From the NCBI GenBank assembly GCA_030609245.1, contig JAUWCP010000035.1, positions 1 to 15,020 on the forward strand: DNA of 15,020 nucleotides. The letters are read 5' to 3'. How positions within the stretch are numbered: the stretch's first letter is position 1; every line of letters starts with the position of its first letter. Below are positions 1 to 5,931 of this stretch, in pieces. The translations under genes and the position numbers were made by a program. This DNA comes from Hyphomicrobium sp. (GTDB lineage: Bacteria; Pseudomonadota; Alphaproteobacteria; Rhizobiales; Hyphomicrobiaceae). The notes under the pieces are model-generated. The model was not told the origin of the DNA. It saw nothing but the letters and a program-made list of their open reading frames with translations, and did no database searches.

Positions 1-80
1 GCACAAGCTGCAACCGCAAAGCAGGCAACAACAATCGCGAGCAATCGCACCGTGCGGTCAGGCCAGGCTGAATTAGCCAT
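1..80 (-). CDS. Partial lipoprotein-like gene (possibly pal), cut by left edge
   Basis: Reading leftwards, an ATG at 80 (a second ATG lies directly upstream at 83) is preceded by a GAAGGGA ribosome binding site and opens a frame that stays open to the window edge. The 26 or so visible residues have a short polar head, a basic stretch (DRTVR), a hydrophobic core and the lipobox-like end VAAC at about residue 25. That is the pattern of a type II lipoprotein signal peptide. The gene that normally follows tolB is pal, the peptidoglycan-associated outer-membrane lipoprotein, and this would be in the right direction, but about 950 bases separate it from tolB and no Pal (OmpA-like) domain is visible. 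Identity as pal is an inference from position only. Confidence 0.45.
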   Translation of the reverse strand, partial: MANSAWPDRTVRLLAIVVACFAVAAC

Positions 81-348
81 CATCTATCCCTTCGTCGCCA
101 CGCTACTCGACACCGGCGCAGGGCGACAGTTCCATGTCAAAAGCGGAGTTAGCTGATCGTTCGTACAAAAATATGGCCAATTTCCAGGGCCCTAGAAGCT
201 CAGCAGGCCCTTCGCGCGCCGTTCATTGCGGCCCTCGCAAGGCGCTACATAGTCAATCACCTGGCTCCGCGCCGCCAACTCGCTGTCTGTCCTTACGGGA
301 GAATCAGGGTTACAGGCCACCAACCGGCCAACGATGTCCCCAAAAACA

Positions 349-394
349 TCAAGACCGAAACGTGACGCTGGAAGCATCAACATCTCGGTCTTGA
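349..394. repeat. 10-bp perfect inverted repeat, 26-nt loop
   Basis: TCAAGACCGA at 349-358 is exactly matched by TCGGTCTTGA at 385-394. The loop is long and there is no T-run beside it, so it is not a textbook terminator. It lies in the gap downstream of the two small lipoprotein genes. Confidence 0.5.
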
Positions 395-400
395 AACTGG

Positions 401-426
401 CCTCCCGTGCCGAAGGCTACGGGAGG
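401..426 (-). terminator. Compact hairpin after the micro-lipoprotein genes
   Basis: CCTCCCGT at 401-408 pairs with ACGGGAGG at 419-426, and GCC/GGC extends the stem inside to a three-base loop with a single bulged T. It begins 33 bases past the stop of the 40-residue lipoprotein gene on the minus strand. There is no U-tract after it, so it may be a Rho-assisted end point or an mRNA-stabilising 3' hairpin rather than an intrinsic terminator. Confidence 0.4.
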
Positions 427-459
427 ATAAGGCTTGTATATGTCGCGCTTAAGCGAGAA

Positions 460-582
460 CTATTGGATGTCAGCAACCGCTGGCACATCAACGCCAAGCT
501 TCAACGGCACGGGCTCTTCACGACGGCAAGCGCCCAGAGCAACAGCCGTAACGACGACAGCGAGCACGATAGCACTCTTCAT
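460..582 (-). CDS. Micro-lipoprotein B, 40 aa (paralogue of the next gene)
   Basis: The ATG at 582 follows AAAGGAGAGA, a strong ribosome binding site, and the frame ends with TAG at 460. The product is 40 residues: start MKSA, a hydrophobic stretch to about residue 15, then the lipobox LGAC with the acceptor cysteine at residue 19. The mature peptide would be only 22 residues, beginning CRREEPVPLKLG and ending VADIQ. It is predicted to be lipid-anchored at the cell envelope, but no known function is visible. The first 12 mature residues are identical to those of the adjacent gene (623-757), whereas the signal parts and C-termini differ, so the two are diverged tandem duplicates. They sit 40 bases apart and are probably co-transcribed. 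I do not recognise a named family. Confidence 0.75.
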   Translation of the reverse strand: MKSAIVLAVVVTAVALGACRREEPVPLKLGVDVPAVADIQ

Positions 583-622
583 AGCATTCTCTCCTTTGTT
601 GTCCTGGCCTTACCGCCTGCTC

Positions 623-757
623 TTAGTGAGCGGGCTGCGTGGCGACAGGCATTTCAGCACCGAGCTTCAACGGCACCGGCTCTTCACGACGGCATGCGCT
701 CAGTGCGATAGCCGCGACAACTGCTGACAGAACGATCAGCCCCTTAACACCCTGCAT
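623..757 (-). CDS. Micro-lipoprotein A, 44 aa (paralogue of the neighbour)
   Basis: The ATG at 757 is preceded by AGGAG at 766-770, eight bases away, and the frame ends with TAA at 623. The 44-residue product starts MQGVKG, has a hydrophobic segment (LIVLSAVVAAIAL) and a lipobox LSAC with the cysteine at residue 22. The mature 23-residue peptide starts CRREEPVPLKLG, exactly as in the gene at 460-582, and ends QPAH. The DNA around this block is also close, with only three differences over 38 bases. This indicates a duplication with selection on the mature N-terminus. Position, between tolB and a further lipoprotein gene on the same strand, suggests an envelope role, but the function is unknown. 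Confidence 0.75.
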   Translation of the reverse strand: MQGVKGLIVLSAVVAAIALSACRREEPVPLKLGAEMPVATQPAH

Positions 758-780
758 GTTAGTATCTCCTGATGCTTATT

Positions 781-848
781 CGGCACTAGCCGTATTCTTG
801 GGTACTGGCGCGGCCCGTCTTGATCAAGAACAGAGGCGGTTTAGCCTC
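781..848 (-). promoter_or_regulatory. Structured leader upstream of the micro-lipoprotein pair
   Basis: Just upstream of the ribosome binding site of the 44-residue lipoprotein gene there are three small dyads in under 70 bases. They are CGGC-ACTA-GCCG (781-792), the 12-bp perfect palindrome TCTTGATCAAGA (818-829), and GAGGC-N6-GCCTC (833-848). The palindrome has the form of a dimeric repressor operator, while the other two could be hairpins in a leader RNA. I found no convincing -35/-10 pair here, so the role is an inference. Confidence 0.35.
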
Positions 849-936
849 GGTTTTCCAAGCCGGTAGATGCGAAAATGCCACGCCGCGCTCAATGCTCTTC
901 AGATGTCTAACCAACATTTCGATCAGTCTCATAAGA

Positions 937-950
937 GCGTGAAATCACGC
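937..950. other. Short hairpin downstream of tolB
   Basis: GCGTGA and TCACGC are fully complementary across a two-base gap, or a 5-bp stem with a four-base loop. It lies 80 bases after the tolB stop codon. There is no U-tract on either strand, so it is at most a weak candidate for the end of the tol transcript. Confidence 0.3.
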
Positions 951-1029
951 AACAAAACACCCCATACACGCGGGGGAAGTCGTCCTACATTCAATACTGG
1001 ATGCAGTTAATTTGACGTTAAGAGATGGT

Positions 1030-2358
1030 TCATTTCAGAAGCGGCGACCATGCAGGATCGGATGCAAATGACGGGGTAGGAACAATCCGCTCGTTGTAAC
1101 CCGTCAAATCGACCGAAAGGATTCGGGGGCCGCCCTTCGCACCTTGCGATTCTCGAAAGAACATCAGCACACGTCCGTTGGGCGCCCAGGTCGGTCCCTC
1201 ATTATGAAAGCCCTCCGTCAGAATACGCTCGCCTGTGCCATCGGGGCGCATAACCCCTATCAGGAACCGCCCGTAGAGTTGCTTAGTAAACGCGATGTAA
1301 TCGCCACGCGGCGACCAGACCGGCGTTGAGTATCGTCCTTGGCTTGAGCTGATGCGGCGCGGGTTCGAACCATCAGCATTCATCACATAGATCTGCTGGG
1401 AACCTTCGCGATCGGTCTCAAAAACGATCTGGCGCCCATCGGGCGAGTAGCTCGGACCCGTGTCGATGGCCCCCCCCTGTGTGAGGCGGCGCTTCTGCCG
1501 CGTTCGCAAGTCCATCTCATAGATGCTCGAGTTGCCCCCGGACTGAAGGCTCATGACGATGCGCTGGCCGTCGGGTGAGAATCGCGGTGCGAACGTCATG
1601 CCGGGGAAGTCACCGACGATCTGGCGCTTGCCCGTTGCCAGGTTCATCAAGACCACCCGCGGCTGACCCTCGCCGTAGGACATGAAGGTGATCTCTTGGT
1701 TCGTCGGGCTGAAACGCGGCGTGAGCACCAGCTCGCGACCGTTACTCAAGAGGCGCACGTTCTTACCGTCCTGGTCCATGATTGCCAGCCGCTTGACGCG
1801 TTTGTCCTTGGGACCCGTCTCGTCAATAAAGACGACGCGCGTATCGAAGTACCCCTTCTCACCCGTCAGGCGTTGGTAGACCTGATCTGCAATGATGTGG
1901 CCGATTCGGCGCCAATTCTGTGCGCTTGTCGCGAATCTTTGACCGGCAAGCTGCTTGCCTGTCGCCACGTCCCAAAGACGAAACTCAGCGACGATACGGC
2001 CGTCACCGCCCCGGTTAACACGACCGACAACCAACGCATCGGTCTGAATCGCGCGCCAGTCGGGAAAGCGCGGAGCGGCATTTACATCGCGCACGCGTTC
2101 CAAGAACGACGCCCGGTCCAGGGAATCGAAGAGACCGGACCGCTCCAGGTCGGCGGCGATCACTTCGGCAACATCGCTCCCCAGTTTGGGATCCTCGCCG
2201 AGGAACTCAGGTATGGCGATTGGGATCGGCGCGAGCGTGCCCTGCCGCTGCGTACCGGTCAAACCGCCCCCGGCGCCCTGCGCTTGCACCACCATCGGCG
2301 TAAACAGCAACACGGCGACCAACATCCAGGCAAAGGTTTGTCGCGTCCGTCCAATCAT
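1030..2358 (-). CDS. tolB: Tol-Pal system beta-propeller protein TolB
   Basis: TolB is the periplasmic protein that links the TolQRA motor to the lipoprotein Pal and helps the outer membrane constrict at division. The product is 442 residues, normal for the family. It has a Sec signal peptide (residues 1-27: MIGRTRQ, hydrophobic core, ending VQAQ), the N-terminal alpha/beta domain at roughly 35-165, and a C-terminal six-bladed propeller carrying repeated PD40 motifs (FSPDGQRIVM, YSPDGRQIVFE, WSPRGDYIAF, WAPNGRVLMF). The frame extends 12 codons further to a GTG at 2394. I chose ATG 2358 because GAAGGA stands about eight bases before it and the signal peptide starts there. It lies 39 bases after the tolA stop and is the last gene of the tolQRAB run. 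The normal next gene, pal, does not follow directly. Confidence 0.96.
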   Translation of the reverse strand: MIGRTRQTFAWMLVAVLLFTPMVVQAQGAGGGLTGTQRQGTLAPIPIAIPEFLGEDPKLGSDVAEVIAADLERSGLFDSLDRASFLERVRDVNAAPRFPDWRAIQTDALVVGRVNRGGDGRIVAEFRLWDVATGKQLAGQRFATSAQNWRRIGHIIADQVYQRLTGEKGYFDTRVVFIDETGPKDKRVKRLAIMDQDGKNVRLLSNGRELVLTPRFSPTNQEITFMSYGEGQPRVVLMNLATGKRQIVGDFPGMTFAPRFSPDGQRIVMSLQSGGNSSIYEMDLRTRQKRRLTQGGAIDTGPSYSPDGRQIVFETDREGSQQIYVMNADGSNPRRISSSQGRYSTPVWSPRGDYIAFTKQLYGRFLIGVMRPDGTGERILTEGFHNEGPTWAPNGRVLMFFRESQGAKGGPRILSVDLTGYNERIVPTPSFASDPAWSPLLK

Positions 2359-2397
2359 CTCTCGTCCTTCAAAAGGCGCGCAGTTCCGAATCACTGC

Positions 2398-3387
2398 CTA
2401 CATCATGTCGCGCGGGTCGAAGCTCCAGGTAACCAATTTCCAGACCGTATACTTTTCGCGGGGAAGATCGAAGGGAGCGCATCGCGTCACCGCCCGCATT
2501 GCCGCCTCCGCAGCAATCTGAAAAACAGGGCCTGATTGCGGCCGCACGATCTTAGGCACACCATCGAGCGAGCCATCCTGCTTCAGGCTCCAACTCAAAG
2601 TGACGACCATCGTCTCGATGCCACCGCCTCCGCCCGGCAAATGCCAGCAGCGCTTCAACTGGCCGCTAAGCTGGGATTTCAGCAGGTCCTGCTCGCGTGC
2701 CGACAACACCGAATCGGTGCCACGCCGAACGCCGGCCGTCGGGCCCTTATAATCGGTCGGTTTCGTCGGCGGCGTTGACGTGCGCGGCGCCCCGCGCTTG
2801 TCCGGGCTCTTGTCGATGAGTGCGGCGATGCGGTCGGCGTCGAACTTTTTCTTCTTTTTCTTCTTGGCCTCTGCCGCCTTCCGCTTGGCCTCGGCGAGCT
2901 GTTTGCGCTTCTTCTCCTCGGCCTTCCGCTTTTTCTCCGCCTTCTTCTTTTTTTCCTCGGCCTTGCGCTTCTTTTCCGCTTTCTTCTTCGCCTCGGCTTT
3001 CTTCTTCGCCTCGGCCTTCTTCTTGCGCTCCGCCTCAATCTTCAACGCCGCGACGCGCTCCTCCTCAATCTTCTTGGCGATCACATCTTCTTTGGGCGGT
3101 GGCGGGGGTTGGGCCGCTTCGGGCTCGGGCGGCGGTGGCGCTGTTTCCGGCTTGGGCTTCGGCGCCTCCTTTTTGGAAACCTCTGGCTTGGGCTCCTCTT
3201 TGGCCTTCGCCTCTAACTTCTTGGAATCGGGGTTGCCCTGCTTGAGCCGGGTGAACTCGGACGGAGTCACGATCGTCGCTTCGATCGTCACCGTATCGGG
3301 AAGCTCCAGCCGCTGTTGAACCGAGATCATGGCCCAGGCCAGCAGCGCCGTATGGCCCACGAATGAGATGAGGAGCCCAAGGTACAC
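2398..3387 (-). CDS. tolA: Cell envelope integrity protein TolA
   Basis: TolA is the inner-membrane arm that spans the periplasm and couples TolQR energy to TolB/Pal. The 329-residue product shows the three family domains. A single N-terminal membrane helix carries the GL..S..GH..LLAWA signature (residues 4-20). A proline-rich piece (about 80-100) precedes a long Lys/Ala/Glu helix from about 105 to 185, built of KKAEAKKK-like repeats. The C-terminal domain (about 225-329) contains LKRCWHLPGGG and ends WSFDPRDMM. Translation starts at a GTG (3387), only four bases after the tolR stop, with GGAGG inside the tolR end serving as ribosome binding site, so the two are probably coupled. The helical repeat gives the DNA a strong CTT/CTC bias on the plus strand. 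That bias is protein-driven and does not mark a satellite repeat. Confidence 0.95.
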   Translation of the reverse strand: MYLGLLISFVGHTALLAWAMISVQQRLELPDTVTIEATIVTPSEFTRLKQGNPDSKKLEAKAKEEPKPEVSKKEAPKPKPETAPPPPEPEAAQPPPPPKEDVIAKKIEEERVAALKIEAERKKKAEAKKKAEAKKKAEKKRKAEEKKKKAEKKRKAEEKKRKQLAEAKRKAAEAKKKKKKKFDADRIAALIDKSPDKRGAPRTSTPPTKPTDYKGPTAGVRRGTDSVLSAREQDLLKSQLSGQLKRCWHLPGGGGGIETMVVTLSWSLKQDGSLDGVPKIVRPQSGPVFQIAAEAAMRAVTRCAPFDLPREKYTVWKLVTWSFDPRDMM

Positions 3388-3391
3388 GTCC

Positions 3392-3844
3392 CTAGCCTCC
3401 CTCCTCCACCTCGGTCACAAGCGACAACTTGCGAAAGCCGCCGGCGCTGATGCGACCCATCACGCGCATGACCACACCGTAGGTCGCGCCTTTGTCGCCG
3501 CGCACGAAGATCTGCTCGTCGTAGCCGTTCTTGGCGATGGCCTTGAGCTTCGCTGCAATCTCGTCCAGCTCGATCGGCGTCTCGCCGATGTAGACGCTGC
3601 CGTCGGTCTTCACACTAATAGCGAGCGGCTCCTGGCTGGACTTGAGCTGCTTGCCCTTGGATTGCGGCAGCTCGATAGGTACACCGACCTGGAGCAGCGG
3701 TGCGGCAACCATGAAGATGATCATGAGCACGAGCATCACGTCGACCATGGGCGTGACGTTGATATCGCTCATGGGCGCATGGCGGCGTCCACGCCGGCGA
3801 CGCGCGCCGAATGCTTGGCCCCCTGTCTTTATGCTCACACCCAT
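3392..3844 (-). CDS. tolR: Tol-Pal proton-channel subunit TolR
   Basis: TolR, an ExbD/TolR-family inner-membrane protein, forms the proton path with TolQ and drives TolA. The 150-residue product has a basic cytoplasmic head (FGARRRRGRRHAPMSDINVTP), then one membrane helix VDVMLVLMIIFMV whose Asp is the conserved channel residue of the family. A periplasmic domain ends LVTEVEEGG. The ATG at 3844 follows AAAGGGTCGGG. It is 70 bases downstream of tolQ and nearly touches tolA. Confidence 0.96.
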   Translation of the reverse strand: MGVSIKTGGQAFGARRRRGRRHAPMSDINVTPMVDVMLVLMIIFMVAAPLLQVGVPIELPQSKGKQLKSSQEPLAISVKTDGSVYIGETPIELDEIAAKLKAIAKNGYDEQIFVRGDKGATYGVVMRVMGRISAGGFRKLSLVTEVEEGG

Positions 3845-3914
3845 GCCCGACCCTTTGGTTCTCGTGCGCTCCGTGTCTGACTAAACGTCATGTTCGGCCC
3901 TACGATTCGCGATA

Positions 3915-4643
3915 CTATGATCTGACATCGATCTGCCGCGAAACGATGGCCGAGAACTCGTCCGCAAATGCCTCCAAACGATGAGAAATCTGCGCAGATT
4001 CAGCTGAGAACATATTGTAGAAAATGACCGCAGGAATGGCGGCCAAAAGCCCCAGCGCAGTGGCAAACAGGGCCTCCGCGATGCCCGGCGCAACGACGGC
4101 AAGGCTGGTATTTTTCGACACCGCGATTGCCTGAAAGCTCGTCATGATCCCCCACACCGTGCCGAACAGCCCAACGAAGGGCGCTGTCGCGCCAACGGTT
4201 GCGAGAAACAAAAGCCGGCGGTCGAGGCGTTCCATCTCGCGGTTGATAGTCACGTCCATCACTTTGTCGACGCGCAGCTGAATGCCGCCAAGCGCCTGAA
4301 TATTTCCCTCCACGGAGCGTTTCCATTCGCGCATGGCAGCGACGAACAGCGCCGCCGTCGTAATGGTCTTGGAATGCGACAACGCTCCGTAAAGCTCGTC
4401 GAGCGACTGGCCGGACCAGAACATATTCTCAAAGTATTCCGACTCCCGGCGTGCACGGCGGAATGCAACCAGCTTTTCAACGACGATAGCCCACGACCAG
4501 ACCGAGGCGATGAGCAGCCCCAACATCACCAACTGGACAACGACGTGAGCTTGCAGGAAGAGTTCAAGAAACGAAAACCCGCCCGCTGTAGCAGGCCCGA
4601 TGGCTTCTTTTGCGAGATCGGTGGGGTTCATCGCAGTATCCAT
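3915..4643 (-). CDS. tolQ: Tol-Pal proton-channel subunit TolQ
   Basis: TolQ (MotA/TolQ/ExbB family) surrounds TolR and converts the proton gradient into TolA movement. The 242-residue form starting MDTAMNPTDL has three membrane segments: about 30-54 (HVVVQLVMLGLLIASVWSWA), about 147-170 (LATVGATAPFVGLFGTVWGI) and about 180-212 (APGIAEALFATALGLLAAIP). The GLFGTVWGIM and PGIAEALFATALGL motifs are diagnostic. The frame is open up to an ATG at 4697, but those extra 18 residues (MGPAHILLPAPL...) do not resemble TolQ. ATG 4631 is another possibility, and none of the candidates has a strong ribosome binding site. tolQ is the first gene of the tolQRAB run and is separated from ybgC, its usual neighbour, by the HU gene. 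Confidence 0.95.
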   Translation of the reverse strand: MDTAMNPTDLAKEAIGPATAGGFSFLELFLQAHVVVQLVMLGLLIASVWSWAIVVEKLVAFRRARRESEYFENMFWSGQSLDELYGALSHSKTITTAALFVAAMREWKRSVEGNIQALGGIQLRVDKVMDVTINREMERLDRRLLFLATVGATAPFVGLFGTVWGIMTSFQAIAVSKNTSLAVVAPGIAEALFATALGLLAAIPAVIFYNMFSAESAQISHRLEAFADEFSAIVSRQIDVRS

Positions 4644-4892
4644 TAATCGGCGAAGACCGCCCAAAGGTGCGGGCAGCAAAATATGCGCCGGGCCCATCGC
4701 AGCGCCCGTCGCCTAGAGTAGAGGCAGAGCCTGACGCGCGACGCCCGCTCCCCCAAGGCCGGCATGTTGCCGCTCAATTTGGCCAAACGAGGGCTTGGTG
4801 GGGGGCAATGTGAGGCTGATTATTGGGACATTGACGGAGCCAGCTCCCGATTCTCCGGATCCAGCACTGTTCAAACGCCATCCACAACCATC

Positions 4893-4922
4893 TGCACGCT
4901 GAAGCTTTGGCCCCAGCGTGCA
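4893..4922 (-). terminator. 9-bp hairpin in the gap between HU and tolQ
   Basis: TGCACGCTG at 4893-4901 is perfectly complementary to CAGCGTGCA at 4914-4922 with a 12-base loop. It starts 44 bases past the HU stop on the minus strand and is followed by GATGGTTGTGG with no U-run. It may end or attenuate the HU transcript ahead of tolQ. The rest of this 320-base gap (4644-4965) shows no gene and no clear promoter, though a tolQ promoter would be expected here. Confidence 0.4.
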
Positions 4923-4965
4923 AACGCAGCCATTTCCTCGAATGTTGCCAGAACCCGAGAGCCGG

Positions 4966-5304
4966 TCAAACCGCCTCTTTGAGGTCCTTGGCGGCGCGGA
5001 AAGCAACTTTCTTGGACGCCTTGATCTTGATCGCCTCACCCGTCGCCGGGTTACGGCCCATGCGCGCCGGGCGCTTTCTCACCTGCAGAATGCCAAGGCC
5101 GCTGATGCGTATCTTGGCACCCTTCTTGAGGTGCTTGGTGATCATCGTCACCATGTCCTCAAGCACGGCGATTCCCTGCTTCTTGGGGAGGTCGTGGGCC
5201 TCGGCGAGCGCCGCGCCGAGCTGACGCAGAGTGATGGTTTCAACTTTGGGCGCGGGCTTGGACTTGGGCGCGGGTTTGGACTTGGGCGCGGGTTTTACGG
5301 CCAT
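4966..5304 (-). CDS. HU-family DNA-binding protein with repeat N-terminal tail
   Basis: A small basic nucleoid protein of 112 residues. The HU/IHF fold occupies about residues 23-112. Features seen are the helical N-half (TITLRQLGAALAEAHDLPKKQ, KHLKKGAKIRISGLGILQVRKR) and the family signature GRNPATGEAIKI in the DNA-contacting beta arm, followed by KKVAFRAAKDLK. Before it stands an Ala/Pro/Lys tail with tandem PAPKSK units (residues 5-20), encoded by 18-base direct repeats. The ATG at 5304 follows GAGGAAAACAA, a good ribosome binding site. Conventional HU is about 90 residues, so the tail is extra. It lies between ybgC and tolQ, 138 bases after ybgC, with its own candidate promoter, so it may be expressed separately from both. 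I cannot tell whether this is the main HU of the cell. Confidence 0.92.
   Translation of the reverse strand: MAVKPAPKSKPAPKSKPAPKVETITLRQLGAALAEAHDLPKKQGIAVLEDMVTMITKHLKKGAKIRISGLGILQVRKRPARMGRNPATGEAIKIKASKKVAFRAAKDLKEAV
5246..5299 (-). repeat. Three 18-bp tandem repeats coding the HU tail
   Basis: The block TTGGGCGCGGG (plus strand) recurs at 5246, 5264 and 5282, a period of exactly 18 bases or six codons. It encodes the PAPKSK/PAPKVE units of the HU N-terminal tail. The last copy diverges at its end. In-frame repeats of this kind can gain or lose units by slippage, giving tails of different length. Confidence 0.8.
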
Positions 5305-5380
5305 TTGTTTTCCTCGAGAATTTTGAGAAGCGTCGATGATAGATCAACTGGTCTGACCTAACAGAAACAGCGATGGATAG

Positions 5381-5408
5381 CCCATAAATGAATGGCCGCA
5401 GGTGTCAA
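5381..5408 (-). promoter_or_regulatory. Candidate promoter of the HU gene
   Basis: On the minus strand a perfect TTGACA (5408-5403) is followed after 16 bases by TATGGG (5386-5381). The latter is a modest -10 match, acceptable for alphaproteobacterial sigma-70 promoters. Transcription would start near 5374, giving a leader of about 70 bases before the HU start codon. It lies between the ybgC stop and HU, which would let HU be transcribed independently. No experimental support can be seen. Confidence 0.4.
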
Positions 5409-5442
5409 CCAAAAGGAACATATCCCTGTTGACTGGGGAAAC

Positions 5443-5931
5443 TCAACTCTTCGAGGGATGCACTGTCAGCGAGCTCCCGAAGGCCTCCCGCAGCGTGGCC
5501 GAGATGCGCAGTGGTTTGCCCGAAACCGAGACGAGGACGACGGTGACTTCCGCCTCGACGAGGGGCTTGCCCTCGCGAGTAACGGCTTGGGCCAACGTCA
5601 GGCTCGCCGCGCCAACCTCCTTCACCCGGGTGATGACCTCCAGCACTTCGTCAATGCTGGCGGGCTTGCGGAAGTCGAAGCTCATGCGACGGACGACAAA
5701 GGCGGCGGGCTCGCTGCTGCCTGAACCGTCGATAAGGCGGCGGTGGTCGCCGCCCAAGAGCCGGAGGAAATCCGAGCGGCCCCGCTCGCACCAACGTACA
5801 TAGCTGCCGTGATAGACGAGGCCGGAGAAGTCAGTGTCCTCGAAATATACGCGCACCGGCAGCACGTGGCGGCGGCCCGCCGGGTCCTCGACAAGGCGCC
5901 CTGCAAGATCGGGCCAGCGTTCATCACTCAT
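5443..5931 (-). CDS. ybgC: Tol-Pal-associated acyl-CoA thioesterase YbgC
   Basis: YbgC is a hot-dog-fold thioesterase that hydrolyses acyl-CoA and is regularly encoded next to tolQ. The 162-residue product carries the 4-hydroxybenzoyl-CoA-thioesterase-like signature VYFEDTDFSGLVYHGSYVRWCERGRSDFL (residues 29-55, quoted in part). Its catalytic Asp is at residue 34, His at 41 and Glu at 49. The start codon at 5931 overlaps the stop of the upstream phosphoesterase by one base (TGATG), pointing to translational coupling. The frame is open further upstream, inside the phosphoesterase gene, but YbgC homology starts after MSDERW. Unusually, HU rather than tolQ comes next. Confidence 0.93.
   Translation of the reverse strand: MSDERWPDLAGRLVEDPAGRRHVLPVRVYFEDTDFSGLVYHGSYVRWCERGRSDFLRLLGGDHRRLIDGSGSSEPAAFVVRRMSFDFRKPASIDEVLEVITRVKEVGAASLTLAQAVTREGKPLVEAEVTVVLVSVSGKPLRISATLREAFGSSLTVHPSKS

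Larger units (their letters stand above)
84..459. other. Gap without a convincing gene; holds two inverted repeats
   Basis: No convincing gene here. The best frame, minus strand 383 to 192 (63 codons), has no clear ribosome binding site and no recognisable domain. The stretch follows the two micro-lipoprotein genes and contains two inverted repeats: a 10-bp one at 349-358/385-394 and a compact hairpin at 401-426. It may be the 3' untranslated or intergenic region before the next lipoprotein-like gene. Confidence 0.5.

Noticed and set aside
192..383. 63-codon minus-strand frame in the left gap
   Set aside because: No good ribosome binding site, no domain, and it starts within an inverted repeat; not enough to call a gene.
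1696..2535. 279-codon plus-strand frame over tolB and the tolA end
   Set aside because: Overlaps well-supported tolB and tolA on the other strand and has no recognisable motif.
2840..3060. Pyrimidine-rich CTT/TCC tract as a microsatellite
   Set aside because: Fully explained by Lys and Glu codons of the TolA helical domain.
2780..3319. Long plus-strand frame rich in Phe/Ser opposite tolA
   Set aside because: It is the antisense of the Lys/Ala/Glu-rich TolA helix; low complexity and no ribosome binding site.
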